A DNA stretch of 64,000 nt from Primulina eburnea (GCF_022965805.1 NW_027330861.1:310001-374000); one strand, 5' to 3'; counted from the stretch's first letter, positions 27,701 through 39,696 are shown. Program-made: numbers and translations. The notes: a model not told the origin generated them from the letters alone.

Positions 27701-30700
27701 ATCCAAGTTCTTTTAAGAATAGCACGCAAAAGTGTACCCAAAGTTCTATTGACAACTTCAGTTTGTCCATCCGTTTGAGGATGACAAGTAGTAGATTACA
27801 ATAATATTGAGCAAAGTTTAGCCCATAAAGTAATCCAAAAATAGAATCCCTCCCCTTCTTAGCCCTAGGTATCCCGAAAATAAAGTCCATAGAAATGTCA
27901 ATCCAAGTTCTTTTAAGAATAGCACGCAAAAGTGTTCCCAAAGTTCTATTGACAACTTCAGTTTGTCCATCCGTTTGAGGATGACAAGTAGTAGATTAAA
28001 AAAATATTAAGCAAAGTTTAGCCCATAAAGTAATCCAAAAATAGAATCCCTCCCCTTCTTAGTCCTAGGCAACCCCAAAATAAAGTCCATAGAAATGTCA
28101 ATCCAAGTTCTTTTAAGAATAGCACGCAAAAGTGTTCCCAAAGTTCTATTGACAACTTCAGTTTGTCCATCCGTTTGAGGATGACAAGTAGTAGATTACA
28201 ACAATATTGAGCAAAGTTTAGCCCATAAAGTAATCCCAAAATAGAATCCCTCCACGTCTTAGTCCTAGGCAACCCCAAAAATAAAGTCCATAGAAATGTC
28301 AATCCAAGTTCTTTTAAGAATAACACGCAAAAGTGTACCCAAAGTTCTATTGACAACTTCAGTTTGTCCATCCGTTTGAGGATGACAAGTAGTAGATTAC
28401 AACAATATTGAGCAAAGTTTAGCCCATAAAGTAATCCAAAAATAGAATCCCTCCCCTTCTTAGTCCTAGACAACCCCAAAATAAAGTCCATAGAAATGTC
28501 AATCCAAGTTCTTTTAAGAATAGCACGCAAAAGTGTTCTCAAAGTTCTATTTACAACTTCAGTTTGTCCATCCGTTTGAGGATGACAAGTAGTAGATTAC
28601 AACTTTATTGTGCAAATTTTAGCCCATAAAGTAATCCATAAATAGAATCCCTCCACTTCTTAGTCCTAGGCAACCCCAAAATAAAGTCCATAGAAATTTC
28701 AATCCAAGTTCTTTTAAGAATAGCACGCAAAAGTGTACCCAAACTTCTATTGACAACTTCAGTTTGTCCATCCGTTTGAGGATGACAAGTAGTAGATTAC
28801 AACAATATTGAGCAAAGTTTAGCCCATAAAGTAATCCAAAAATAGAATCCCTCCCCTTCTTAGTCCTAGACAACCCCAAAATAAAGTCCATAGAAATATC
28901 AATCCAAGTTCTTTTTAAGAATAGCACGCAAAAGTGTACCCAAAGTTCTATTGACAACTTCAGTTTGTCCATCCGTTTGAGGATGACAAGTAGTAGATTA
29001 CAACAATATTGAGCAAAGTTTAGCCCATAAAGTAATCCAAAAATTGAATCCCTCCCCTTCTTAGTCGTAGGCAACCCCAAAATAAAGTCCATAGAAATGT
29101 CAATCCAAGTTCTTTTAAGAATAGCACGCAAAAGTGTACCCAAAGTTCTGTTGAGAACTTCAGTTTGTCCATCCGTTTGAGGATGACAAGTAGTAGATTA
29201 CAACTTTATTGAGCAAAGTTTAGCCCATAAAGTAATCCAAAAATAGAATCCCTCCCCTTCTTAGCCCTAGGTATCCCGAAAATAAAGTCCATAGAAATGT
29301 CAATCCAAGTTCTTTTAAGAATAGCACGCAAAAGTGTTCCCAAAGTTCTATTGACAACTTCAGTTTGTCCATCCGTTTGAGGATGACAAGTAGTAGATTA
29401 AAACAATATTAAGCAAAGTTTAGCCCATAAAGTAATCCAAAAATAGAATCCCTCCCCTTCTTAGTCCTAGGCAACCCCAAAATAAAGTCCATAGAAATGT
29501 CAATCCAAGTTCTTTTAAGAATAGCACGCAAAAGTGTTCCTAAAGTTCTATTGACAACTTCAGTTTGTCCATCCGTTTGAGGATGACAATTAGTAGATTA
29601 CAACAATATTGAGCAAAGTTTAGCCCATAAAGTAATCCCAAAATAGAATCCCTCCACGTCTTAGTCCTAGGCAACCCCAAAAATAAAGTCCATAGAAATG
29701 TCAATCAAAGTTCTTTTAAGAATAACACGCAAAAGTGTACCCAAAGTTCTATTGACAACTTCAGTTTGTCCATCCGTTTGAGGATGACAAGTAGTAGATT
29801 ACAACAATATTGAGCAAAGTTTAGCCCATAAAGTAATCCAAAAATAGAATCCCTCTCCTTCTTAGTCCTAGGCAACCCCAAAATAAAGTCCATAGAAATG
29901 TCAATCCAAGTTCTTTTAAGAATAGCACGCAAAAGTGTACCCAAAGTTCTATTGACAACTTCAGTTTATCCATCCGTTTGAGGATGACAAGTAGTAGCTT
30001 ACAACAATATTGAGCAAAGTTTAGCCCATAAATTAATCAAAAATAGAATCCCTCCCCTTCTTAGTCCTAGGCAACCCCAAAATAAAGTCCATAGAAATGT
30101 CAATCCAAGTTCTTTTAAGAATAGCACGCAATAGTGTACCCAAAGTTCTATTGACAACTTCAGTTTGTCCATCCGTTTGAGGATGACAAGTAGTAGATTA
30201 CAACAATATTGAGCAAAGTTTAGCCCATAAAGTAATCCAAAAATAGAATCCCTCCCCTTCTTAGTCCTAGGCATCCCGAAAATAAAGTCCATAGAAATGT
30301 CAATCCAAGTTCTTTTAAGAATAGCACGCAAAAGTGTATCCAAAGTTCTATTGACAACTTCAGTTTGTCCATCCGTTTGAGGATGACAAGTAGTAGATTA
30401 CAACAATATTGAGCAAAGTTTAGCCCATTAAGTAATCCAAAAATAGAATTCCTCCCCTTCTTAGTCCTAGGCAACCCCAAAATAAAATCCATAGAAATGT
30501 CAATCCAAGTTCTTTTTAAGAATCCCTCCCCTTCTTAGTCCTAGACAACCCCAAAATAAAGTCCATAGAAATGTCAATCCAAGTTCTTTTAAGAATAGCA
30601 CGCAAAAGTGTTCCAAAAGTTCTATTTACAACTTCAGTTTGTCCATCCATTTGAGGATGACAAGTAGTAGATTACAACTTTATTGTGCAAATTTTAGCCC

Positions 30701-31413
30701 ATAAAGTAATCCATAAATAGAATCCCTCCACTTCTTAGTCCTAGGCAACCCCAAAATAAAGTCCATAGAAATGTCAATCCAAGTTCTTTTAAGAATAGCA
30801 CACAAAAGTGTACCCAAAGTTCTATTGACAACTTCAGTTTGTCCATCCGTTTGAGGATGACAAGTAGTAGATTACAACAATATTGAGCAAAGTTTAGCCC
30901 ATAAAGTAATCCAAAAATAGAATCCCTCCCCTTCTTAGTCCTAGGCAACCCCAAAATAAAGTCCATAGAAATGTCAATCCAAGTTCTTTTAAGAATAGCA
31001 CGCAAAAGTGTTCCCAAAGTTCTATTTACAACTTCAGTTTTTCCATCCGTTTGAGGATGACAAGTAGTAAATTACAACTTTATTGTGCAAATTTTAGCCC
31101 ATAAAGTAATCCATAAATAGAATCCCTCCCCTTCTTAGTCCTAGGCAACCCCAAAATAAAATCCATAGAAATGTCAATCCAAGTTCTTTTTAAGAATCCC
31201 TCCCCTTCTTAGTTCTAGACAACCCCAAAATAAAGTCCAGAGAAATGTCAATCCAAGTTCTTTTAAGAATAGCACGCAAAAGTGTTCTCAAAGTTCTATT
31301 TACAACTTCAGTTTGTCCATCCGTTTGAGGATGACAAGTAGTAGATTACAACTTTATTGTGCAAATTTTAGCCCTTAAAGTAATCCATAAATAAAATCCC
31401 TCCACTTCTTAGT
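12750..31413. repeat. Two tandem copies of a 9.2-9.4 kb higher-order satellite block
   Basis: The stretch of about 12.75-21.97 kb is repeated at about 21.97-31.4 kb. The offset is 9223-9226 bp through most of it: the rare 'aatcctaaaatag' variant at 12861 against 22084, the 'gtctatagaaatg' variant at about 14109 against 23335, 'gtcactagaaatg' at about 14509 against 23735, and 'cccactgttc' at about 16163 against 25388. Toward the end the offset becomes about 9430 bp (truncated monomers at 21092 against 30522), showing that one monomer was gained in the second copy. Each block is about 46 monomers. Boundaries were judged by eye. Confidence 0.82.
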
Positions 31414-32852
31414 TGTAGTGACCCGTTCCAGAATCACCTACTAATCAAGAACTAAGCATGCAATTAACTTAATTAACAATAATCAGAGATAACAGCGGAA
31501 ATATGGCCAACGACAATAGTTATACAACCCAATCGAAATCAGAATAACTTAATATATTCGGTACAATCATATCGAAAAGACTAGTACTGAAAACTAAACC
31601 AATCAGCTACTCACTGTCCTCCTCCTGCTCGTCCTGAGCCATCCAACCTGAGGCCTGCCCCGTGGGAAATGGGGTGTCCAAGATAAACAAAACCGAGGAC
31701 GTGAGCGATAAGAACGCCCAGCACAAAAGTATGAGTATACAAACTTATATGAAATGCACATGCTATGATATGATACCAGGGTGGTCAAGAAACAGGAGTC
31801 ACAAGAGATCTCAAAATGCTCAGTCTAGAGGCGCCAAGTGGATAGTGCCGCGCGGTACACCTCTGGGTCACTGCATCCACTACAAGACAGACGTGGACCT
31901 AAAATGTCCCGGATCACCGAAGCCCTCCTGACCCGTCGGCCACTGTGTACTCTCGGTGTCCATGCGTCCACAAGACAAGACAGGGCTGAGCGGCCCCACA
32001 AGATATAGCTTATCTCGAAAGAGATACAGCTCAACAGTAAAGGCTATCTCGAAGGAGATACGGCTCAACATGCAATGCAATATGCATCATAAAGCGTGAC
32101 ATAATAGCATGCATCATATGACATATAATAATGCAACAGATAATCATGCAACACATATATGAATGTATACTCAACCAGGATATCTCGGATAGTACTTTCG
32201 TACCTCTATCACAGCAAGCCTAGCCTTACGCAACACCGCTAATCAGGTCTAGCACAAGCCTACGCAACAAGAGCATACTCAATGAACAATACTACCATGC
32301 TCTACTAGCAAAACCAGTACTCCCTAGTACTACTAAAGGTTTAGGGTTTACCTTCGTCCGTCGACAGCCCTTTGATGTCGATTGCCTCGAAACTCCGGCG
32401 TCGCTACGCTACCAATCCTGGCAGCTCTTGGCTATCGCTCGACCGACAAACTAACCCTAGAATCTTCCAAATCTCTCAAATAAAAGACTCACTCAAGAAT
32501 TGACTATACAAAATGAGGAAATCCGAGCACTATTTATAGGCTATGTTCGGATCCACCGAACTCACTTCGGAACGTCCGAACTCCTACGTGTCCATCGGCT
32601 CTTGACACTTCATGTTCGGATCCACCGAACCTACACTTCGGACCGTCCGAACTTGCATGCAAACTGACGTGTCGATCAACTCTTGACACCTCATGATCGG
32701 ATCCTCCGAACCCACTTCGGACCGTCCGAACGCTTCGGTGCTACCGAACCATCTTCGGTCCGTTCGATCATGACTCGGTCAAAATTACACATTAAACCTT
32801 CTTAATCACCATTACTCCGTTAATTACCCAATTTGGAATTCGGGCTACTACA
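31414..32852 (-). repeat. LTR of element 1 (3' LTR in element orientation)
   Basis: Equal in length (1439 bp) to 34102-35540. Read on the plus strand it starts TGTAGTGACCCG and ends GGCTACTACA. It holds the family features: paired TTCGG-N5-CCGAA palindromes next to a TATAAATAG box near its plus-strand right side, and two TATCTC/GAGATA hairpins near 32017-32065. Short open frames in it are not conserved coding sequence. Confidence 0.95.
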
Positions 32853-32888
32853 TTCTCCCTCCCTTAAAAAGATTTCGTCCTCGAAATC
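32853..32888 (-). promoter_or_regulatory. Polypurine tract and 3' hairpin of element 1
   Basis: Abutting the 3' LTR on the minus strand is a purine run (AAGGGAGGGAGAA, about 32853-32865), the usual primer for plus-strand DNA synthesis. Just upstream of it, 32871-32888 reads GATTTCGAGGACGAAATC, a perfect 7-bp inverted repeat around AGGA. The same hairpin is present in all the internal regions in this window. Confidence 0.85.
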
Positions 32889-32953
32889 TAGGCAAGAGAA
32901 TAAAACACCATTGTAATACACTGCAAATATTCTTCATTACAACTGTATAACAA

Positions 32954-33979
32954 TTACATCACAGGCTGATCCTGGTTCAGCGCAAAAACCTGACCTTGGG
33001 CACGAGGTCGAAGATTCGAACTACCCACTGCCTGACCCTGTCTCCTCTGCTGAACAGTCGTCTGGGATCCGGAACCAGATCCTGCTCCACCTCGCAGCTG
33101 AGGACAATTCTTCTTGAGATGACCCATCTCTCCGCACTGAAAACAAGCTCCTGCTGCTAATCGGCATTGCTCCGATGGATGGTTCTTCCCACAATGCGCA
33201 CAAGAATCCTTCTTCTCACCAAAACGAAAAACAGCGCTAGATCGAGATCCAGATCCAGAAGAAGAAGAACCGGACTTCTTGAAAGACTGAGGTCGAGGGC
33301 TCAAAGTACTCGGAGGTCTGGAAGAAAGAATAGCCCTACCACGCTGGAGACTGATCTCTGCTTGACGACACCGGTTCACCAACCCATCGTACGAAGTAGG
33401 ATTATCACAGACAGTGACTCGATCAAAGATCTCCTGGTTAAGGCCCTGAAGGAAATGATCGTACTTGGCCTCAGAACTGCCACTGATATGAGGCGCAAAG
33501 GGTAACAACTCGAAGAATTTCTGCTGATACTCATCAACAGACATACTACCCTGCTTAAGGTTCAGGAGCTCAATCGTCTTTGCTTGGCGAAGGGCTGGAG
33601 GAAAATACAGCTGCATGAAAGCTGCACGGAAATCGGCCCAAGTCACCCTACCCTGGGACTGGACTATCGGCGCAGAAGTCGATCGCCACCACTTACGAGC
33701 ACGGCCTTCGAGAAGAAAACTAAGGGTCTCTATCCTCTGCTCCTCGGTGCACTGGAATGCACGGAAACAACTCTCCATGCGCTCTATCCAATCCTCAGCA
33801 TCATCGGGAGTCTCCCCGCCGACTAAAGGCTTAGGCCCCATCTGAATGAAACGATGCAGCTCAAAACGCCTAGGACCATCCCGACGATGACGATGCTCAC
33901 GGTGACGCCTACGATCGTCCTGATCACCCCAACGACCTACACTCCCCTGACTACTCTCATCACCAAAGTGGTCAGCCAT
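32954..33979 (-). CDS. gag: Gag protein of TR-GAG element 1 (341 aa, intact)
   Basis: Gag is the structural protein that assembles the virus-like particle and packages element RNA in the cytoplasm. The start is the ATG at 33979 ([10 protein letters not shown]), about 106 bases downstream of the primer-binding site and shared by all copies. Residues 1-35 are rich in Arg, His and Asp. Residues about 60-215 form a retrotransposon capsid domain ([41 protein letters not shown]). A Ser/Gly-rich linker (235-250) follows. Next are a variant Cys-His box (C260, C263, H267, C272) and a canonical CX2CX4HX4C zinc knuckle (C279, C282, H287, C292). It stops after ...NQDQPVM, before any protease motif. In autonomous relatives gag runs on into pol. 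The frame is open with no lesion. Recognition of capsid and zinc knuckle is secure; the lineage is inferred. Confidence 0.93.
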   Translation of the reverse strand: MADHFGDESSQGSVGRWGDQDDRRRHREHRHRRDGPRRFELHRFIQMGPKPLVGGETPDDAEDWIERMESCFRAFQCTEEQRIETLSFLLEGRARKWWRSTSAPIVQSQGRVTWADFRAAFMQLYFPPALRQAKTIELLNLKQGSMSVDEYQQKFFELLPFAPHISGSSEAKYDHFLQGLNQEIFDRVTVCDNPTSYDGLVNRCRQAEISLQRGRAILSSRPPSTLSPRPQSFKKSGSSSSGSGSRSSAVFRFGEKKDSCAHCGKNHPSEQCRLAAGACFQCGEMGHLKKNCPQLRGGAGSGSGSQTTVQQRRQGQAVGSSNLRPRAQGQVFALNQDQPVM

Positions 33980-34085
33980 CGCTACAAGATAGAGTAGGGA
34001 AAAATGGTAAAATGGTCAACGAAAATCCCAAACAGAAATCTATATCCCAAAATCGTATGCATCTATATCCCAAAATCGTATGCAT

Positions 34086-34097
34086 GCTCTGATACCA
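34086..34097 (-). other. Primer-binding site of element 1 (initiator Met tRNA type)
   Basis: On the minus strand TGGTATCAGAGC begins four bases after the 5' LTR. It is complementary to the 3' end of plant initiator methionine tRNA, the usual first-strand primer. The identical site is found in every internal region of the window. Confidence 0.88.
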
Positions 34098-34101
34098 TAA
34101 A

Positions 34102-35540
34102 TGTAGTGACCCGTTCCAGAATCACCTACTAATCAAGAACTAAGCATGCAATTAACTTAATTAACAATAATCAGAGATAACAGCGGAAATATGGCCAACG
34201 ACAATAGTTATACAACCCAATCGAAATCAGAATAACTTAATATATTCGGTACAACCATATCGAAAAGACTAGTACTGAAAACTAAACCAATCAGCTACTC
34301 ACTATCCTCCTCCTGCTCGTCCTGAGCCATCCAACCTGAGGCCTGCCCCGTGGGAAATGGGGTGTCCAAGATAAACAAAACCGAGGACGTGAGCGATAAG
34401 AACGCCCAGCACAAAAGTATGAGTATACAAACTTATATGAAATGCACATGCTATGATATGATACCAGGGTGGTCAAGAAACAGGAGTCACAAGAGATCTC
34501 AAAATGCTCAGTCTAGAGGCGCCAAGTGGATAGTGCCGCGCGGTACACCTCTGGGTCACTGCATCCACTACAAGACAGACGTGGACCTAAAATGTCCCGG
34601 ATCACCGAAGCCCTCCCGACCCGTCGGCCACTGTGTACTCTCGGTTTCCATGCGTCCACAAGACAAGACAGGGCTGAGCGGCCCCACAAGATATAGCTTA
34701 TCTCGAAAGAGATACAGCTCAACAGTAAAGGCTATCTCGAAGGAGATACGGCTCAACATGCAATGCAATATGCATCATAAAGCGTGACATAATAGCATGC
34801 ATCATATGACATATAATAATGCAACAGATAATCATGCAACACATATATGAATGTATACTCAACCAGGATATCTCGGATAGTACTTTCGTACCTCTATCAC
34901 AGCAAGCCTAGCCTTACGCAACACCGCTAATCAGGTCTAGCACAAGCCTACGCAACAAGAGCATACTCAATGAACAATACTACCATGCTCTACTAGCAAA
35001 ACCAGTACTCCCTAGTACTACTAAAGGTTTAGGGTTTACCTTCGTCCGTCGACAGCCCTTTGATGTCGATTGCCTCGAAACTCCGGCGTCGCTACGCTAC
35101 CAATCCTGGCAGCTCTTGGCTATCGCTCGACCGACAAACTAACCCTAGAATCTTCCAAATCTCTCAAATAAAAGACTCACTCAAGAATTAACTATACAAA
35201 ATGAGGAAATCCGAGCACTATTTATAGGCTATGTTCGGATCCACCGAACTCACTTCGGAACGTCCGAACTCCTACGTGTCCATCGGCTCTTGACACCTCA
35301 TGTTCGGATCCACCGAACCTACACTTCGGACCGTCCGAACTTGCATGCAAACTGACGTGTCGATCAACTCTTGACACCTCATGATCGGATCCTCCGAACC
35401 CACTTCGGACCGTCCGAACGCTTCGGTGCTACCGAACCATCTTCGGTCCGTCTGATCATGACTCGGTCAAAATTACACATTAAACCTTCTTAATCACCAT
35501 TACTCCGTTAATTACCCAATTTGGAATTCGGGCTACTACA
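34102..35540 (-). repeat. LTR of element 1 (5' LTR in element orientation)
   Basis: 1439 bp, nearly identical to 31414-32852; the differences seen are single substitutions. On the minus strand it starts TGTAGTAGCCCGAATTCC. The TATA box (TATAAATAG on minus) is at about 35218-35226. The TTCGG-N5-CCGAA palindrome array lies directly upstream of it (about 35234-35455). This LTR would drive transcription of the gag gene. Confidence 0.95.
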
Positions 35541-38153
35541 TTAGTCCTAGGCAACCCCAAAATAAAGTCCATAGAAATGTCAATCCAAGTTCTTTTAAGA
35601 ATAGCACGCAAAAGTGTACCCAAAGTTCTATTGACAACTTCAGTTTGTCCATCCGTTTGAGGATGACAAGTAGTAGATTACAACAATATTGAGCAAAGTT
35701 TAGCCCATAAAGTAATCCAAAAATAGAATCCCTCCCCTTCTTAGTCCTAGGCAACCCCAAAATAAAGTCCACAGAAATATCAATCCAAGTTCTTTTTAAG
35801 AATAGCACGCAAAAGTGTACCCAAAGTTCTATTGACAACTTCAGTTTGTCCATCCGTTTGAGGATGACAAGTAGTAGATTACAACAATATTGAGCAAAGT
35901 TTAGCCCATAAAGTAATCCAAAAATAGAATCCCTCCCCTTCTTAGTCTTAGCCAACCCCAAAATAAAGTCCATAGAAATGTCAATCCAAGTTCTTTTAAG
36001 AATAGCACGCAAAAGTGTACCCAAAGTTCTGTTGACAAATTTAGTTTGTCCATCCGTTTGAGGATGACAAGTAGTAGATTACAACTTTATTGAGCAAAGT
36101 TTAGCCCATGAAGTAATCCATAAATATAATCTCTCCCCTTCTTAGTCCTAGGCAACCCCAAAATAAAGTCCATAGAAATGTCAATCTATGTTCTTTTTAA
36201 GAATAGCACGCAAAAGTGTACCCAAAGTTCTATTGACAACTTCAGTTTGTCCATCCGTTTGAGGATGACAAGTAGTAGATTACAACAATATTGAGCAAAG
36301 TTTAGCCCTTAAAGTAATCCAAAAATAGAATCCCTCCCCTTCTTAGTCCTAGGCACCCCAAAATAAAGTCCATAGAAATGTCAATCCAAGTTCTTTTAAG
36401 AATAGCACGCAAAAGTGTACCCAAAGTTCTATTGACAACTTCAGTTTGTCCATCCGTTTGAGGATGACAAGTAGTAGATTACAACAATATTGAGCAAAGT
36501 TTAGCCCATAAAGTAATCCAAAAATAGAATCCCTCCCCTTCTTAGCCCTAGGTATCCCTAAAATAAAGTCCATAGAAATGTCAATCCAAGTTCTTTTAAG
36601 AATAGCACGCAAAAGTGTTCCCAAAGTTCTATTGACAACTTAAGTTTGTCCATCCGTTTGAGGATGACAAGTAGTAGATTACAACAATATTAAGCAAAGT
36701 TTAGCCCATAAAGTAATCCAAAAATAGAATCCCTCCCCTTCTTAGTCCTAGGCAACCCCAAAATAAAGTCCATAGAAATGTCAATCCAAGTTCTTTTAAG
36801 AATAGCACGCAAAAGTGTTCCCAAAGTTCTATTGACAACTTCAGTTTGTCCATCCGTTTGAGGATGACAAGTAGTAGCTTACAACAATATTGAGCAAAGT
36901 TTAGCCCATAAAGTAATCCCAAAATAGAATCCCTCCCCGTCTTAGTCCTAAGCAACCCCAAAAATAAAGTCAATAGAAATGTCAATCCAAGTTCTTTTAA
37001 GAATAACACGCAAAAGTGTACCCAAAGTTCTATTGACAACTTCAGTTTGTCCATCCGTTTGAGGATGACAAGTAGTAGATTACAACAATATTGAGCAAAG
37101 TTTAGCCCATAAAGTAATCCAAAAATAGAATCCCTCCCCTTCTTAGTCCTAGGCAACCCCAAAATAAAGTCCATAGAAATGTCAATCCAAGTTCTTTTAA
37201 GAATAGCACGCAAAAGTGTACCCAAAGTTCTATTGACAACTTCAGTTTGTCCATCCGTTTGAGGATGACAAGTAGTAGCTTACAACAATATTGAGCAAAG
37301 TTTAGCCCATAAAGTAATCAAAAATAGAATCCCTCCCCTTCTTAGTCCTAGGCAACCCCAAAATAAAGTCCATAGAAATGTCAATCCAAGTTCTTTTAAG
37401 AATAGCACGCAAAAGTGTACCCAAAGTTCTATTGACAACTTCAGTTTGTCCATCCGTTTGAGGATGACAAATAGTAGATTACAACAATATTGAGCAAAGT
37501 TTAGCCCATAAAGTAATCCAAAAATAGAATCCCTCCCCTTCTTAGTCCTAGGCATCCCGAAAATAAAGTCCATAGAAATGTCAATCCAAGTTCTTTTAAG
37601 AATAGCACGCAAAAGTGTACCCAAAGTTCTATTGACAACTTCAGTTTGTCCATCCGTTTGAGGATGACAAGTAGTAGATTACAACAATATTGAGCAAAGT
37701 TTAGCCCATTAAGTAATCCAAAAATAGAATCCCTCCCCTTCTTAGTCCTAGGCAACCCCAAAATAAAGTCCATAGAAATGTCAATCCAAGTTCTTTTAAG
37801 AATAGCACGCAAAAGTGTACCCAAAGTTCTATTGACAACTTCAGTTTGTCCATCCGTTTGAGGATGACAAATAGTAGATTACAACAATATTGAGCAAAGT
37901 TTAGCCCATAAAGTAATCCAAAAATAGAATCCCTCCTCTTCTTACCCCTAGGTATCCCGAAAATAAAGTCCATAGAAATGTCAATCCAAGTTCTTTTAAG
38001 AATAGCACGCAAAAGTGTTCCCAAAGTTCTATTGACAACTTCAGTTTGTCCATCCGTTTGAGGATGACAAGTAGTAGATTACAACAATATTAAGCAAAGT
38101 TTAGCCCATAAAGTAATCCAAAAATAGAATCCCTCCCCTTCTTAGTCCTAGGC
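35541..38153 (-). repeat. Integrase-derived 200-bp satellite, block 3
   Basis: About 13 monomers between elements 1 and 2. It starts with the second TTAGT duplication and ends in TAGGC (38149-38153), repeated at 42403-42407. It includes the 'ggtatcccgaaaata' and 'tcttacccctaggtat' variants that also occur at 42.8-43.2 kb, 23.5 kb and 62.0 kb. The order of variants at about 37.3-38.1 kb resembles that at 61.2-62.2 kb. No gene is visible. Confidence 0.97.
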
Positions 38154-39598
38154 TGTAGTAGCCTGAATTCCAAATTGGGTAATTAACGGATTAATGGTAA
38201 TTAAGAAGGTTTAATGTGTAATTTTGACCGTGGTCATGTTCGGACGGACCGAAGATGGTTCGGTAGCACCGAAGAGTTCGGACGATCCGAAGTAAGTTCG
38301 GTGGATCCGATCATGAGGTGTCAAGAGTTGATCGACACGTCAGTTTACATGAAAGTTCGGATGATCCGAAGTGTAGGTTCGGTGGATCCGATCATGAGGT
38401 TTCAAGAGTCGATGGACACGTAGGAGTTCGGACGGTCCGAAGAGGGTTCGGTGGATCCGAACATAGCCTATAAATAGTGCTCGGATTTCCTCATTTTTTA
38501 TTGTCAATTCTTGAGTGTGTCTCATATTTGAGAGGTTTGGAAGGTTTCTAGGGTTAGTTGTCGGTCGAGCGATAGTCAAGAGCTGCCAGGATTGGTAGCG
38601 TAGCGACGCCTGAGTTACGAGGCAATCGACATCGAAGGGCTGTCGACGGACGAAGGTAAACCCTAAACCTTTGGTAGTACTGGAGAGTACTGGTTTTGCT
38701 AGTCGAGCATGGTAGTATTGTTCAGTGGGTATGCTTTTGATGCGTAGGCTTGTTCTAGACCTGTTTAGCGGTGTTGCGTAAGGCTAGGCTTGCTGTGATA
38801 GAGGTACGAAAGTACTATCCGAGATATCCTGGTTGAGTATACATTCATATATGTGTTGCATGATTATGTGGTGCATTGATATATGTCATATAATGCATGC
38901 TATTATGTCACGCTTTATGATGCATGTTGCATTTCATGTTGAGCCGTATCTCCTTCGAGATAGCCTTTACTGTTGAGCTGTATCTCTTTCGAGATAAGCT
39001 ATATCTTGTGGGGCCGCTCAGCCCTGTCTTGTCTTGTGGACGCATGGACACCGAGAGTACACAGTGGCCGACGGGTCGGGAGGGCTTCGGTGATCCGGGA
39101 CATTTTAGGTCCACGTCTGTTCTTGTAGTGGATGCAGTGACCCAGAGGAGTACCGCGCGGCACTATCCACTTGGCGCCTCTAGACTGAGCATTTTGAGAT
39201 CCTTTGTGACTCCTGTTTCTTGACTACCCTGGTATCATATCATAGCATGTGCATTTTCATATAGGTTTGTATACTCATGCTTTTGTACTGGGCGTTCTTA
39301 TCGCTCACGTCCTCGGTTTTGTTTATCTTGGACACCCCATTCCCACGGGGCAGGCCTCAGGTTGGACAGCTCAGGAGGAAGAGGAGGAGGACGTTGAGTA
39401 GCTGATTGGTTTAGTTCTTCGGTATTTATTCTATTCGATATGGTTGTACCGATTATATTTTCAGTTGTTCTGATTTCGATTGGGTTGTATAACTATTGTC
39501 GTTGGCCATATTTCCGCTGTTATCTCTGATTAGTATTAATTAAGTTAATCGCATGCTTAGTTCTTGATTAGTAGGTGATTCTGGAATGGGTCACTACA
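38154..39598 (+). repeat. 5' LTR of element 2 (1445 bp)
   Basis: Starts TGTAGTAGCCTGAATTCC and ends GGGTCACTACA. TTCGG-N5-CCGAA palindromes run from about 38235 to 38460, immediately upstream of a TATAAATAG box at 38469-38477. Further in are the two TATCTC/GAGATA hairpins (about 38946-38996). A C-to-T change near its end (aatggg, where the 3' LTR has aacggg) creates an ATG at 39586 in frame with gag. Confidence 0.95.
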
Positions 39599-39602
39599 TT
39601 TA

Positions 39603-39614
39603 TGGTATCAGAGC
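39603..39614 (+). other. Primer-binding site of element 2 (initiator Met tRNA type)
   Basis: TGGTATCAGAGC starts four bases after the 5' LTR. It is complementary to the initiator methionine tRNA 3' end. Confidence 0.88.
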
Positions 39615-39696
39615 ATGCTTACGATTTTGGGATATAGATTTCTGTTTTGGGATTTCGTTGACCATTCTACCATTTTCCCTATTCTATCTTGTAGCG

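Larger units (their letters stand above)
4730..31413 (-). repeat. Integrase-derived 200-bp satellite, block 2 (26.7 kb, about 133 monomers)
   Basis: This is the longest uninterrupted tract of the array. Monomers are 200 bp ('ttcttttaag') or 201 bp ('ttctttttaag'). Several variant classes recur: 'caatattgagcaaag'; 'ctttattgtgcaaat' with 'ccataaatag'; 'ggcatcccgaaaata' or 'ggtatcccgaaaata'; and 'cccaaaatag' with 'ccccgtcttag' and an extra A in 'aaaaataaag'. Truncated 74-bp monomers occur near 6117, 9595, 12269, 16345, 17419, 21092, 25569, 26643, 30522 and 31196. The order of classes defines higher-order duplications, listed separately. No other gene or element is visible in it. It ends in TTAGT (31409-31413), which is repeated at 35541-35545. 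Confidence 0.97.
31414..35540 (-). mobile_element. Non-autonomous LTR-gag-LTR retrotransposon (TR-GAG type), element 1
   Basis: The element is 4127 bp, TG...CA, with a perfect TTAGT target duplication (31409-31413 and 35541-35545). Its two 1439-bp LTRs flank a 1249-bp internal region holding only a gag gene (minus strand), a primer-binding site and a polypurine tract. There is no protease, reverse transcriptase or integrase, so movement would need enzymes in trans. I count about eight differences between the LTRs by eye, pointing to a fairly recent insertion. The gag and LTR are of the same family as the elements at 38154 and 53422. Confidence 0.95.

Noticed and set aside
31662..31931. Short open frames within LTRs of the TR-GAG family (also at 34350-34787, 38924-39223 and 54197-54445)
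   Set aside because: They vary in length between LTR copies because of single substitutions and small indels, so the frames are not conserved.
34086..34097. tRNA gene at the TGGTATCAGAGC sites
   Set aside because: Only the 12-base complement of a tRNA 3' end is present, placed next to an LTR; there is no cloverleaf. It is a primer-binding site.
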